Assembly: GCA_030429105.1 (NCBI GenBank)
Contig: JAUIDE010000008.1
Location: 16,239-80,238, forward strand
DNA length: 64,000 nt
Direction of reading: 5' to 3'
From: Alphaproteobacteria bacterium
Lineage (GTDB): Bacteria; Pseudomonadota; Alphaproteobacteria; Rhodobacterales; Rhodobacteraceae
Program-made: the position numbers and the translations under genes
Shown: in pieces, positions 45,075 through 53,389 of the stretch
Layout of the letters: each line of letters starts with the position of its first letter
Position numbering within the stretch: the stretch's first letter is position 1
Notes under the pieces: model-generated
What the model was told of the DNA's origin: nothing
Database searches by the model: none
Seen by the model: only the letters and a program-made list of their open reading frames with translations

Positions 45075-45946
45075 CGCATCGCCCCCTTCACGAGCCGGTC
45101 CCGATAGACGCTGGAGATCTGATCCACCACCACGATGGTGATGAAGAGCACGATGAAGATCGCCACCACCTCGTCATAGCGCCCCTGCCCCCACTGGAAG
45201 GCGATGCGGAGGTCATAGCCGATGCCGCCCGAACCGACGAAGCCGAGGATGGCGGAGGCGCGGATGTTGATCTCGAAGCGCAGCAGCGCATAGCTTATCC
45301 AGTTCGGCGCGACCTGCGGCAGCACGCCGAGCCACATGCGCTGGAGCCAGCCCGCGCCGACGGATTGCAGACCCTCCACCGGCTTCATGTCCGCATTCTC
45401 CGCCGCTTCGGAGAAAAGCTTGCCTAGCGCGCCGGCGGTGTGGATCGCGATGGCGATCATTGCGGGCACGGGCCCGCCGCCGATGATGAAGATGAGGACG
45501 AGCGCGATCACGATCTCCGGGATCGCCCGCATCCCGTCCATCATCCGCCGGAAAAGCCCGATCAGCCGCGGCCAGCGCGCCAGCCCGCGCGTCGAGAGAA
45601 GCGCGAGGACTATGCCGGCCAACCCGCCGATCAGCGTCGAGACGGCGGCGATGTTCACCGTCTCCACCATCGAGGGGATGAAATGGACCACAAGGCCGGG
45701 GAGGTTCGCCGCCTTCTCCGCCGCCTCGGAGACGACCTCGGAGGGAAACTGGAAGATGTTGAGGATGCCGTCCCAGAACCCGCCGGCGTTCCGCTCGTCC
45801 GCCAGCTGGAAACCGGCGACCATGAGCACGATGAAGATGGCGAGGAGCACGCCGCCATAGAGCCGCTTGCGCCGCACTTCCGCGAAATAGGCCTCGCGGA
45901 TCGTCGGGCCGCCCGCGTGCGCCGCCCCGGCTGTCGCCTCTGTCAT
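45071..45946 (-). CDS. phnE1: Phosphonate ABC transporter permease PhnE (first copy)
   Basis: A 291-residue permease with six predicted TM helices. The permease core has GMRAIPEIVIALVLIFIIGGG, the EAA-like ENADMKPVEGLQSVGAGWLQ and SAILGFVGSGGIGYDL. It pairs with PhnE2, PhnC and PhnD. A hairpin lies between it and phnD. Confidence 0.93.
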   Translation of the reverse strand: MTEATAGAAHAGGPTIREAYFAEVRRKRLYGGVLLAIFIVLMVAGFQLADERNAGGFWDGILNIFQFPSEVVSEAAEKAANLPGLVVHFIPSMVETVNIAAVSTLIGGLAGIVLALLSTRGLARWPRLIGLFRRMMDGMRAIPEIVIALVLIFIIGGGPVPAMIAIAIHTAGALGKLFSEAAENADMKPVEGLQSVGAGWLQRMWLGVLPQVAPNWISYALLRFEINIRASAILGFVGSGGIGYDLRIAFQWGQGRYDEVVAIFIVLFITIVVVDQISSVYRDRLVKGAMR

Positions 45947-45966
45947 CGGATCATCCTGTGGGAAGA

Positions 45967-45994
45967 GGGGCGGAGGGCCGAAGCCCCCCGCCCC
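45967..45994 (-). terminator. Intercistronic hairpin between phnD and phnE1
   Basis: Outer stem GGGGCGG/CCGCCCC (45967-45973 and 45988-45994) with an inner stem GGGC/GCCC around a CGAA loop. It stands 17 bases after the phnD stop on the minus strand and probably stabilises or partially terminates phnCD mRNA. Confidence 0.55.
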
Positions 45995-46011
45995 GGTTCA
46001 TGGCCGGCGGA

Positions 46012-46926
46012 TCAGCCCTTGGACTGGCGCGCCGCGATGATCGAGAGATAGGCGTCGTGGTTGATCGGCTGGAAGCCGAGCGCCTCGCCCGCCATGAAGT
46101 TGTAGGCGCACTCGGCGTCCATGTAGGGCAGCGAGGCGATGAGCGTGGTCATGTCGATCTTCACCCGCTCCGGCAGCGCCTTGCGGAGCACGATCGGGCC
46201 TTCCGGGATCGGCTTGGAGCGCCAGATCTCGACCATGTCGTTCATGTCGACGAGCCCGGCGTCCACCGCCTTGCGGAGCGCGCCGGAATTGAACCCGTCC
46301 TCCCAGGCGCCCATGCCGTCGGCCCAGGTCACGCCCGCGTCGACTTCGCCGTTGGCGACGGCGACGATGGTCTGCTCATGCCCGCCGGTGAACTTCACCT
46401 CGCCGAAATAGGCGCCGTTCTCCATCGAGGCGCCGGTCTGCTGCGGGATCTCGATGGAGGGGATGAGGTAGCCCGAGGTCGAGTTCGGGTCGCCAAAGGC
46501 GAAGACCTTGCCCTTCATGTCGTCGAGCGAGGTGATGTTCCGGTCCTTGCGGGCGAAGCCGATGGAATAATAGCCGTAGGACTTGTCGAGATTGGTCTTG
46601 ACCATGATCGGCTCGACCGCCTCGGGGTCCGTCAGATAGGCCTTGGCGTAGGCGGAGGCGCCGAGCCAGGCCATGTCGATCGTGCCGCCGAGCAGGCCCT
46701 GGATCACGCCGTCATAATCGGCGGGGGTGAAGAGCTTGGTCGGAACGCCGAGCAGCTCCTCGGTCTTGGCGCGGAAGCACTCGTTGGAGGTCATCCGGTC
46801 CTGCGCGTTCTCGCCGCCGAGCACGCCGATGCGGAATTCCGTGATCCCGTCGGCCGCTGCGGCGCCGGCGAGGGTCAGCGCCGCGACGGCGGCGGCGATG
46901 AAGGTCTGCGTCGTCTTCATGTTCAC
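46012..46926 (-). CDS. phnD: PhnD, phosphonate-binding protein
   Basis: A 304-residue periplasmic binding protein. A signal peptide (AAAVAALTLAGAAAA) is followed by FRIGVLGGENAQDRM, TKLFTPADYDGVIQGLLGGTIDMAWLGASAYAK read across residues 55-90, and GDPNSTSGYLIPSIEI, all typical of PhnD. It feeds PhnCE1E2. Confidence 0.95.
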   Translation of the reverse strand: MNMKTTQTFIAAAVAALTLAGAAAADGITEFRIGVLGGENAQDRMTSNECFRAKTEELLGVPTKLFTPADYDGVIQGLLGGTIDMAWLGASAYAKAYLTDPEAVEPIMVKTNLDKSYGYYSIGFARKDRNITSLDDMKGKVFAFGDPNSTSGYLIPSIEIPQQTGASMENGAYFGEVKFTGGHEQTIVAVANGEVDAGVTWADGMGAWEDGFNSGALRKAVDAGLVDMNDMVEIWRSKPIPEGPIVLRKALPERVKIDMTTLIASLPYMDAECAYNFMAGEALGFQPINHDAYLSIIAARQSKG

Positions 46927-46940
46927 TCTCCCATGAAAAA

Positions 46941-46965
46941 CGGCCCGACCGGGAGGGCCGGGCCG
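46941..46965 (-). terminator. Intercistronic hairpin between phnC and phnD
   Basis: A 7-bp stem CGGCCCG/CGGGCCG (46941-46947 and 46959-46965) in the 49-base gap between phnC and phnD. It is likely an mRNA processing or stability element. Confidence 0.45.
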
Positions 46966-46975
46966 GTTGTCGGCC

Positions 46976-47815
46976 TCAGTTCAGGGTCGGCGCCTTCGTC
47001 TTCAGCGCGCGGGCGACGACCTTGTCCTCGATGTTGAGCGTCTCGAGCTCCGTCGACGTCGCCGCCTCCGAGAAATCCTCGCCGGCGCCGTAGATTTCGC
47101 GCGCGACAGCCGTGGTCAGCTCGGAGGAAGGCCCGTCGAACACGATCCTCCCCGCCCGCATCCCGATCACCCGGTCGCAATAGCGCCGCGCCGTGTCGAG
47201 CGTGTGGAGGTTGCAGAGCACCGTCCGCCCGTCCTCGGTATGGATGCGGCGCAGCGCCTCCATCACCGCCTGCGCGTTCATCGGGTCGAGCGAGGCGATG
47301 GGCTCGTCCGCCAGCACCATCTTCGGGTCCTGCATCAGGGCGCGGGCGATGGCGACGCGCTGCTGCTGCCCGCCCGAAAGCGCCTCGGCCCGCTTCGCCG
47401 CATGTTCCGCGATGCCGAGCCGCTCAAGGATGTCGAGCGCGCGCTCGATGTCCGAACGCGGAAAGAGGTTGAACATCGTCGCGAGCGCCGAACGCCGGTT
47501 CAGCGCGCCGAAGACGACGTTGGAGACGACATCGAGCCGCGGCACGAGGTTGAATTGCTGGAACACCATCGCGCATTCGGCCTGCCAGCGCCGCATCTCC
47601 GCGCCCTTCAGCGCCAGAACGTCCCGCCCCTCGACGAGGATGCGCCCCGAGGTCGCGTCCGTCAGCCGGTTGATCATGCGGAGCAGCGTCGACTTGCCGG
47701 CGCCGGAGCGGCCGATCAGGCCGATCATCTGCGGCTTCTCGACGACGATCTCCGCCCGGTCCACGGCCGTGGCGGCGCCGAATGTCTTGGTCAGGCTTTC
47801 GATGTGCAGGAACAT
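46976..47815 (-). CDS. phnC: PhnC, phosphonate ABC transporter ATPase
   Basis: A 279-residue ABC ATPase. Walker A is [17 protein letters not shown], then the [18 protein letters not shown] segment typical of PhnC, signature [15 protein letters not shown] and Walker [13 protein letters not shown]. It is first in phnCDE1E2, with a PHO-box candidate 65-82 bases upstream. No C-P lyase genes are in the window. Confidence 0.94.
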   Translation of the reverse strand: MFLHIESLTKTFGAATAVDRAEIVVEKPQMIGLIGRSGAGKSTLLRMINRLTDATSGRILVEGRDVLALKGAEMRRWQAECAMVFQQFNLVPRLDVVSNVVFGALNRRSALATMFNLFPRSDIERALDILERLGIAEHAAKRAEALSGGQQQRVAIARALMQDPKMVLADEPIASLDPMNAQAVMEALRRIHTEDGRTVLCNLHTLDTARRYCDRVIGMRAGRIVFDGPSSELTTAVAREIYGAGEDFSEAATSTELETLNIEDKVVARALKTKAPTLN

Positions 47816-47879
47816 GGCGGCCCTTCGAAGCTTCGAGAGCCGCGCTAAAGGCGCCGGGAGGCGATTCCGTTACGAATCT

Positions 47880-47897
47880 GTAAAAGTTCTGTGACGG
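47880..47897 (-). promoter_or_regulatory. Candidate PHO box upstream of phnC
   Basis: On the minus strand CCGTCAC-AGAA-CTTTTAC fits the 7-4-7 PHO box layout and matches CTGTCAC...CTGTCAC at 11 of 14 repeat positions, oriented toward phnC. It is weaker than the pstS box. It supports PhoB control of phosphonate uptake. Confidence 0.55.
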
Positions 47898-47909
47898 TCC
47901 GCTTCGCGC

Positions 47910-48737
47910 TCAGGTCGCCGCCCGGCGCGCCCGCACATTCGCCGCGGCGAAGGCGGCGATGAAGACGACCGTCATCAGCAGCACGATGGTCGGCGCCGGC
48001 GCGCTGTCGAGGAAGAAGGAAAGCCAGACGCCGAGGAGCGAGGAGCCGAGCGCGACCGCGACGGCCACCGCCAGCATCGCCCCGAACCGGCGCGTGACAA
48101 GAAAGGCCACCGCCCCCGGCGCGATCAGGAGCGCGATGGCGAGAATGATCCCCGCCGCCTTCAGCGCCGCGACGATGGTGAGCGCGAGTAGCGCGAGGAG
48201 CCCGTAATGCAGCGCCCGGACCGGCAGGCCCGCGGCGCGCGCATGGGCCGGGTCGAAGGCGTGGAGCATGAAATCCCGCCATTTCACGAGCAGAACCAGC
48301 GAGACGAAGGCCGCCGCCGCGCCCGTCTCCAGGATGTCCCTCGCGGAGACGCCGAGAATGTCCCCGAAAAGGATATGGTCGAGATGGAGGCTCGTCTCGG
48401 AGGCCGCGAACATCACCACGCCGAGGCCGAACATGCCGGAAAACACCACGCCGAGCACCGTGTCCGGCTTCACCCGGCTGTTCTCCTGCAGATAACCGGC
48501 GGCGAGCGCGCAGACCATGCCCGCCGCGAAGGCGCCGAGCGCGATGGGCAGGCCGATCATCCAGGCGCCGACGACGCCGGGCAGTACGGCATGGGAGATC
48601 GCATCCCCCATCAGCGCCCAGCCCCTGAGCACGAGGAAGCAGGAGAGGAGCGCCGCCGGAACCGAGACGAGCGCGGCGATCAGCATCGCGTCCGTCATGA
48701 ACGGGAAGCGAAACGGCAGGAGCAGCGCCTCCATCAC
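47910..48737 (-). CDS. sitD: SitD, manganese/iron ABC transporter permease
   Basis: A 275-residue ABC-3 family permease with about eight TM helices: VPAALLSCFLVLRGWALMGDAISHAVLPG read across residues 25-55 and the late LIAPGAVAFLVTRRF. It is last in sitABCD and overlaps sitC by 4 bases. The family transports Mn2+, Fe2+ or Zn2+. Mn is preferred here because of the adjacent Mur-like regulator. Confidence 0.9.
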   Translation of the reverse strand: MMEALLLPFRFPFMTDAMLIAALVSVPAALLSCFLVLRGWALMGDAISHAVLPGVVGAWMIGLPIALGAFAAGMVCALAAGYLQENSRVKPDTVLGVVFSGMFGLGVVMFAASETSLHLDHILFGDILGVSARDILETGAAAAFVSLVLLVKWRDFMLHAFDPAHARAAGLPVRALHYGLLALLALTIVAALKAAGIILAIALLIAPGAVAFLVTRRFGAMLAVAVAVALGSSLLGVWLSFFLDSAPAPTIVLLMTVVFIAAFAAANVRARRAAT

Positions 48738-49591
48738 GCCGCCCGCCTGATCGCCGCCGCCCGGATGCGCCGCGCCGCGAGCCGCCCGTGCTTCGGCGCG
48801 AGGAAGAAGGCGGCGAGGAAGAGGAGCGTCTGCAGGACGACGATCACGCCGCCCGTCGCCCCGTCAAGGAAATAGCTGAGATAGGCGCCTACGAGGCAGC
48901 TCCCCGCCCCGAGGAGGACGGAGAGGAGGATGAGCCGCGGGAACCGGTCCGTCAGCAGATAGGCCGTCGCCCCCGGCGTCACCACGAGGGCGATGACGAG
49001 GAACGCCCCCACCGTCTGCATCGCCGCCACCGTCGCCGCGGCGAGCAGCGTGAAGAAGACGCCCTTGAGCAGCCCGGCGCGGAGCCCGATCGCCCGCGCA
49101 TGGGCCTCGTCGAAGAACACCGCCATCAGGTCCCGCCAGATCAGGAGCAGAATCGTGAGAGAGACGCCGCCGATGATCGCGAGCTGAAGCGTGTCCGCCG
49201 GCGTGATCGCGAGGATCTGCCCCATGATGATCGTCTGCACGTTCACCGAGGTCGGCGAGAGCGAGACCATGAAAAGCCCGAGCCCGAAGAAGGAGGTGAA
49301 GATCAGGCCGATCACCACATCCTCCTTCAACCCGCTCCGCTGGTTCAGGAACAGCATCGCCGCCGCCGCGAGCCCGCCCGAGAGGAAGGCGCCGAAGGCG
49401 AGCGGCAGGCCGAGCATGAAGGCGCCGGCGACCCCCGGCACGATGGAATGCGCCAACGCGTCCCCGATCAGGGACCAGCCCTTCAGCATCAGGAAGGCGG
49501 AGAGAAAGCCGCAAAGCGCGCCGACGAGCGCGGAAACCCACATGGCGTTGACCATGTAGCCATAGGCAAAGGGTTCGGCGAGCGCGCTCAC
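48734..49591 (-). CDS. sitC: SitC, manganese/iron ABC transporter permease
   Basis: A 285-residue ABC-3 permease paralogous to SitD. Key segments are GFLSAFLMLKGWSLIGDALAHSIVPG across residues 28-53 and ALVVTPGATAYLLTDRFP near 210. It overlaps sitB and sitD by 4 bases each (ATGA). Confidence 0.91.
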   Translation of the reverse strand: MSALAEPFAYGYMVNAMWVSALVGALCGFLSAFLMLKGWSLIGDALAHSIVPGVAGAFMLGLPLAFGAFLSGGLAAAAMLFLNQRSGLKEDVVIGLIFTSFFGLGLFMVSLSPTSVNVQTIIMGQILAITPADTLQLAIIGGVSLTILLLIWRDLMAVFFDEAHARAIGLRAGLLKGVFFTLLAAATVAAMQTVGAFLVIALVVTPGATAYLLTDRFPRLILLSVLLGAGSCLVGAYLSYFLDGATGGVIVVLQTLLFLAAFFLAPKHGRLAARRIRAAAIRRAA

Positions 49592-50427
49592 TTCGCCTTC
49601 TCGTCGTAGAGGACGAAGGGCCGCTCGTCATCCGTCAGCACGGTGACAGTGCGCGCGTCGTCATCGTCATGGAGGTCCGGCCCGCCGAGATCGAAGCGCC
49701 GGAGCGCGCCGCCGAAGGCGCGCGCGAGATTGGCGTGGGTGAAGACCTCTTCCGTCGGGCCGTAGGCCAGAACCGTCCCCTTCACCAGCGCAACCCGGTC
49801 GCAGAATTCCGGCACCGAGCCGAGATTGTGGGTGGAGACAAGCATCACCCGCCCTTCCGCCCGCAGCGCCTTCAGCAGCGCGACGATGGCCGCCTCTGTA
49901 TCAACGTCCACCCCGGTGAAGGGCTCGTCGAGCAGGATCACCTGCGCGTCCTGCGCCAGCGCGCGGGCGAGGAACACCCGCTTCCGCTGCCCGCCCGAAA
50001 GCTCCCCGATCTGCCGGCGGCGGAAGGCCGCCATGCCGACCCGTTCGAGCGCGAGGTCCACCGCCGCCCGGTCCTTCGCGGAGGGGCGGCGGAGGAAGCC
50101 CATATGGCCGTAGCGCCCCATCATCGCCACGTCCTCGACGAGCACGGGGAAAGACCAGTCCACCTCCTCCGCCTGCGGCACATAGGCGACGAGGTTCTTC
50201 CGCACCGCCTCCCTGACCGGCAGGCCGAGGATGCGCACCTCGCCCGAAGCGGCTTCGAGAAAGCCCATCGCCGCCTTGAAGATGGTGGACTTGCCGGCCC
50301 CGTTCACGCCCACGAGCGCGGTGATGGAGCCCTTCGGCACGGTGAAGCTCGCATCCCGCAGCGCCACGACGCCGTTGCGATAGGCGACCGTGACATGGGA
50401 GACGTCGAGCCCCGCCGTCCCGTTCAT
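49588..50427 (-). CDS. sitB: SitB, manganese/iron ABC transporter ATPase
   Basis: A 279-residue ATPase. Walker A is GVNGAGKSTIFKA, VPQAEEVDWSFPVLVEDV is the segment typical of the Mn/Zn importer class, the signature is LSGGQRKRVFLARAL, and Walker B is ILLDEPFTGVD. It overlaps sitA and sitC. Confidence 0.93.
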   Translation of the reverse strand: MNGTAGLDVSHVTVAYRNGVVALRDASFTVPKGSITALVGVNGAGKSTIFKAAMGFLEAASGEVRILGLPVREAVRKNLVAYVPQAEEVDWSFPVLVEDVAMMGRYGHMGFLRRPSAKDRAAVDLALERVGMAAFRRRQIGELSGGQRKRVFLARALAQDAQVILLDEPFTGVDVDTEAAIVALLKALRAEGRVMLVSTHNLGSVPEFCDRVALVKGTVLAYGPTEEVFTHANLARAFGGALRRFDLGGPDLHDDDDARTVTVLTDDERPFVLYDEKAK

Positions 50428-51302
50428 TCCGAGAGCCCCTCCGCAATCGTCTGCGCGGTCACCCGCAGGAGGTCGAGATAGGTCGGCGCCGGCCCGTCCG
50501 CCTCGCTCAGGCTGTCGACATAGAGCACGCCGCCATAGGAGGCGCCCGTCTCCCGCGCGATCTGCTGCGCCGGGTCGGCGGAGACGGTGCTCTCCGAGAA
50601 GATCACCGGGATGTCGTTCGCCCGCATCGTGTCGATCACGTTCCGCACCTGGCTCGGCGTCCCCTGCTGGTCCGCGTTGATCGGCCAGATATAGAGTTCC
50701 TTCAGGCCGAAGTCGCGGGCGAGATAGCTGAACGCCCCCTCCCCCGTCACCAGCCAGCGCCGGTTCTCCGGCAGGGCGGAAAGCGCGGCGCGGATCGGCT
50801 CCGCCACCGCGTCGATCTCGGCCATATAGGCCTCGGCGTTCGCGCGATAGGTCTCCGCATTCGCCGGGTCCGCCGCGATGAAGGCGTCGCGGATATTGGC
50901 CACATAGGTCTTCGCGTCGGTCGGGCTCATCCAGGCATGCGGGTTCGCCTTGCCCTCATAGGGCCCGGTCGAGATGCTGATCGGCTCGACCCCCTCGGAG
51001 ACGACGACGGCGGGAACGTCGCTCAGGTTGCGGAAGAACCGTTCGAACCAGAGTTCGAGCCCGAGCCCGTTCCAGATGACGAGATCGGCCTCCTGCGCCT
51101 TCAGGATGTCGCGCGGCGTCGGCTGGTAATTGTGGATCTCCGATCCGGGCCTGGTGATCGACTCCACCTCCGCCGCGTCGCCGGCGACGTTCTGCGCGAT
51201 GTCCGCGATGACGGTGAAGGTGGTGACCGCCTTCAGCTTCTCGGCGGCGGCGGGGGTCGCAAGAGCGGCGAATGCGAGTGCGAATGCGGCGAGGCGCTTC
51301 AT
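50424..51302 (-). CDS. sitA: SitA, manganese/iron-binding periplasmic protein
   Basis: A 292-residue metal-binding lipoprotein-like or periplasmic protein of the ZnuA/SitA/MntC cluster A-I family. A signal peptide (LAFAALATPAAA) is followed by SEIHNYQPTPRDILKAQEAD with the first His ligand, GKANPHAWMSP with the second, TGEGAFSYLARDFG, and FSESTVSADPAQQIA with acidic ligands. There is no His-rich loop of the kind in zinc-specific ZnuA, which favours Mn/Fe. The Fur-like box just upstream fits Mur control. Confidence 0.92.
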   Translation of the reverse strand: MKRLAAFALAFAALATPAAAEKLKAVTTFTVIADIAQNVAGDAAEVESITRPGSEIHNYQPTPRDILKAQEADLVIWNGLGLELWFERFFRNLSDVPAVVVSEGVEPISISTGPYEGKANPHAWMSPTDAKTYVANIRDAFIAADPANAETYRANAEAYMAEIDAVAEPIRAALSALPENRRWLVTGEGAFSYLARDFGLKELYIWPINADQQGTPSQVRNVIDTMRANDIPVIFSESTVSADPAQQIARETGASYGGVLYVDSLSEADGPAPTYLDLLRVTAQTIAEGLSE

Positions 51303-51328
51303 GGGGGGCTCCGTTGGAAGTTTAGAAT

Positions 51329-51347
51329 GATAATGAGAACGATTTGC
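51329..51347 (-). promoter_or_regulatory. Fur/Mur box between sitA and mur
   Basis: GATAATGAGAACGATTTGC on the plus strand matches the classical 19-base Fur box at 14 of 19 positions. It lies 27 bases before the sitA ATG and 72 bases before the mur start, so one site could serve both promoters. Confidence 0.65.
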
Positions 51348-51418
51348 AACTTGTCAAGGCGAGCCCAGTTGCGACCCTTCGCATTTACGCGCCCCGCAGC
51401 CGCCGTTATGATGGGGCC

Positions 51419-51844
51419 ATGACCGGATCGAACGCCACCGCAGCGGAAATGGAGGAGGCGCTCCGCGCCGACGGCGTGCGCATCACGCGCCAGCGCGCCG
51501 CGCTCCTGAAGGTGCTCGCCGAGGCGGACGACCACCCGGACGCGAACGAGCTTCACCGCCGCGCGCGGGAGATCGAGGAGACGGTCTCCCTCGCCACCGT
51601 CTACCGCACCCTCTCCGCGCTCGAGTCACAAGGCGTCGTCCACCGCCTCGCCTTCGAGGGCGCCCCCGCCCGCTTCGAGACGACGGACGCCCCCCATCAC
51701 GACCACATCATCGACGTGGAGACGGGCGCGGTGATCGAGTTCAGATCTGAAAAGATCGAGGCGCTGCAGGCCCTGATCGCGGAGGAGCTTGGCTACGAGG
51801 TGGTCCGGCACCGGCTGGAATTGTATTGCCGGAAGCGGAAGTAA
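51419..51844 (+). CDS. mur: Mur-like Fur-family manganese/iron regulator
   Basis: A 141-residue Fur-family repressor. The winged helix has GVRITRQRAALLKVL near 22, SLATVYRTLSALESQGVVHR is the recognition helix region near 57-76, and the metal site DAPHHDHIIDVETG lies near 90. The CxxC of structural-zinc Fur proteins is absent, as in alphaproteobacterial Mur. Divergent linkage to sitABCD identifies it as the likely Mn-responsive repressor. I start at ATG 51419; upstream in-frame sequence lies in the operator region. Confidence 0.9.
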   Translation: MTGSNATAAEMEEALRADGVRITRQRAALLKVLAEADDHPDANELHRRAREIEETVSLATVYRTLSALESQGVVHRLAFEGAPARFETTDAPHHDHIIDVETGAVIEFRSEKIEALQALIAEELGYEVVRHRLELYCRKRK

Positions 51845-51882
51845 CCGGCGCCGCAACGTGCCGGCCCTCGCTACCAAACCCG

Positions 51883-51911
51883 TTGCACACAGATTTTGTT
51901 CCTGATATGTT
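51883..51911 (+). promoter_or_regulatory. Candidate promoter of the PNPOx-like gene
   Basis: TTGCAC (51883-51888), a 17-base spacer and TATGTT (51906-51911), placed 27 bases before the ATG at 51938. The spacing and position are good. Confidence 0.5.
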
Positions 51912-51937
51912 CCAAGGGTGATGGGTGGGAGAGCGCG

Positions 51938-52486
51938 ATGCCTGTCGGCGCGAAACTCAACGGAACGCTTCGGCGCTTCATCGAGCGTCAGCCGCTCTTC
52001 TTCGTGGCGACGGCGGCGGAGACCGGGCGCGTGAACATGTCGCCGAAGGGCGCGGATTCGCTGCGTGTGCTGGGCGACGACCGTATCGTCTGGCTCAATC
52101 TCTCCGGCAGTGGCAACGAGACGGCGGGCCATCTTCGCCGTATAAACCGGATCACGCTGATGTTCTGCGCCTTCGACGGCGAAGCCCTGATCCTGCGCGT
52201 CTACGGGCGCGCCGCCGTCGTCCATCCCCGCGATCCGGAGTGGGAGGCGCTGTCGCGCCTTTTTCCGGCGATGGCCGGCAGCAGGCAGATCTTCGATGTG
52301 GCCGTCGAAGCGGTCCAGACCTCGTGCGGAACCGGGGTGCCAATCATGGCTCTGCAAGGCCAGAGGGCGGACAAGGAACTGATCCCCTATTACGACGATC
52401 TCGGGCCGGAGGGCGTTGCCGACTACTGGCGCAGGAAGAACCTGAAGACGATCGACGATTTTGAAACCGGGTTGTTCGAGGGGTAG
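51938..52486 (+). CDS. Pyridoxamine 5'-phosphate oxidase-like FMN-binding protein
   Basis: A 182-residue split-barrel flavin protein: LRRFIERQPLFFVATAAETGRVNMSPKGADSLRV spans residues 10-43, with NMSPKG the usual FMN-phosphate contact. WLNLSGSGNETAGHLRRI comes near 65 and TSCGTGVPIM near 130. Members act as general flavin or F420-type oxidoreductases, and the substrate is unknown. GGTGGGAGAG precedes ATG 51938. It is monocistronic with its own promoter candidate and converges on livF. Confidence 0.85.
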   Translation: MPVGAKLNGTLRRFIERQPLFFVATAAETGRVNMSPKGADSLRVLGDDRIVWLNLSGSGNETAGHLRRINRITLMFCAFDGEALILRVYGRAAVVHPRDPEWEALSRLFPAMAGSRQIFDVAVEAVQTSCGTGVPIMALQGQRADKELIPYYDDLGPEGVADYWRRKNLKTIDDFETGLFEG

Positions 52487-52495
52487 CCGCCCCCC

Positions 52496-53314
52496 TCAGC
52501 TCAACCAGCGCTTCCGCCGCCGATAAGACCGCACATCCCGGAAACTCTTCCGCCCCTTGTCGGACATGCCGAGATAGAACTCCTTCACGTCCGGGTTCTC
52601 CCGCAGGTCCTTCGCCGGCCCGTCCATCACCACGCGGCCCGACTCCAGAATATACCCGTAATGCGCATAGCGGAGCGCCACGTTGGTGTTCTGCTCCGCG
52701 AGCAGGAACGTCACCCCCTGCTCCTCATTGAGCCGCTTCACGATCTCGAAGATCTGCTCCACCAGCTGCGGCGCGAGGCCCATCGAGGGTTCGTCGAGGA
52801 GGATCGTCTCGGGCCGGCTCATCAGTGCGCGGCCGATGGCGCACATCTGCTGCTCGCCGCCTGACGTATAGCCCGCCTGGCTCTTCCGCCGCTCCTTGAG
52901 CCGCGGGAAATAGGTGTAGACCAGCTCCAGGTCCTCCGCCGTCTCCTTCGCGCTCTTGCGCGTATAGGCCCCGGTGAGGAGGTTCTCCTCCACCGTGAGG
53001 TGCTGGAAGCAGTGGCGCCCCTCCATCACCTGGATCACGCCCATCTTCACGAGCGTCGAGGGGTTCAGGTCCGCGATGGGCTCGCCCTTGTAGAGGATGC
53101 GCCCCTTCGTCACCTCGCCCCGCTCCGAATGGAGGAGGTTGGAGATCGCCTTCAGCGTCGTCGTCTTCCCCGCGCCGTTGCCGCCGAGGAGCGCGACGAT
53201 CCCGCCCTTCGGCACGGAGAGGCTGACACCTTTCAGAACGAGGATCACATGATTGTAGATCACCTCGATATTCGAGACGTCGAGCAGGGTGTCGGTCTTG
53301 GCGCCGTCGAGCAT
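52496..53314 (-). CDS. livF: Branched-chain amino acid-type ABC transporter ATPase (LivF)
   Basis: A 272-residue ABC ATPase. Walker A is GGNGAGKTTTLKAISNLL, then VIQVMEGRHCFQHLTVEENL typical of LivF, signature TSGGEQQMCAIGRAL, Walker B ILLDEPSMGLAP and LLAEQNTNVAL. The basic C-terminus (RSYRRRKRWL) is unusual. It is last in the operon, separated from the binding-protein gene by a large hairpin. Confidence 0.93.
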   Translation of the reverse strand: MLDGAKTDTLLDVSNIEVIYNHVILVLKGVSLSVPKGGIVALLGGNGAGKTTTLKAISNLLHSERGEVTKGRILYKGEPIADLNPSTLVKMGVIQVMEGRHCFQHLTVEENLLTGAYTRKSAKETAEDLELVYTYFPRLKERRKSQAGYTSGGEQQMCAIGRALMSRPETILLDEPSMGLAPQLVEQIFEIVKRLNEEQGVTFLLAEQNTNVALRYAHYGYILESGRVVMDGPAKDLRENPDVKEFYLGMSDKGRKSFRDVRSYRRRKRWLS

Positions 53315-53337
53315 CGGGGAATTCCTGTGGCAGGGGT

Positions 53338-53380
53338 CGCCCCCGGCCCGCCCCCCCCTTGCGGAGAGCGGGCCGGGGGC
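53338..53380 (-). terminator. Intercistronic hairpin between the binding-protein gene and livF
   Basis: A perfect 14-bp stem CGCCCCCGGCCCGC/GCGGGCCGGGGGCG (53338-53351 and 53367-53380) with a 15-base loop. Starting 10 bases after the binding-protein stop on the minus strand, it is the strongest hairpin in the window and likely limits livF relative to the binding protein. Confidence 0.65.
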
Positions 53381-53389
53381 GCGATCAGA

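Noticed and set aside
47878-47895. A plus-strand reading of the phnC upstream site as CTGTAAA-AGTT-CTGTGAC.
   Set aside because: It would point away from phnC and toward the end of sitD. The minus-strand reading two bases over fits the PHO box and the operon direction.
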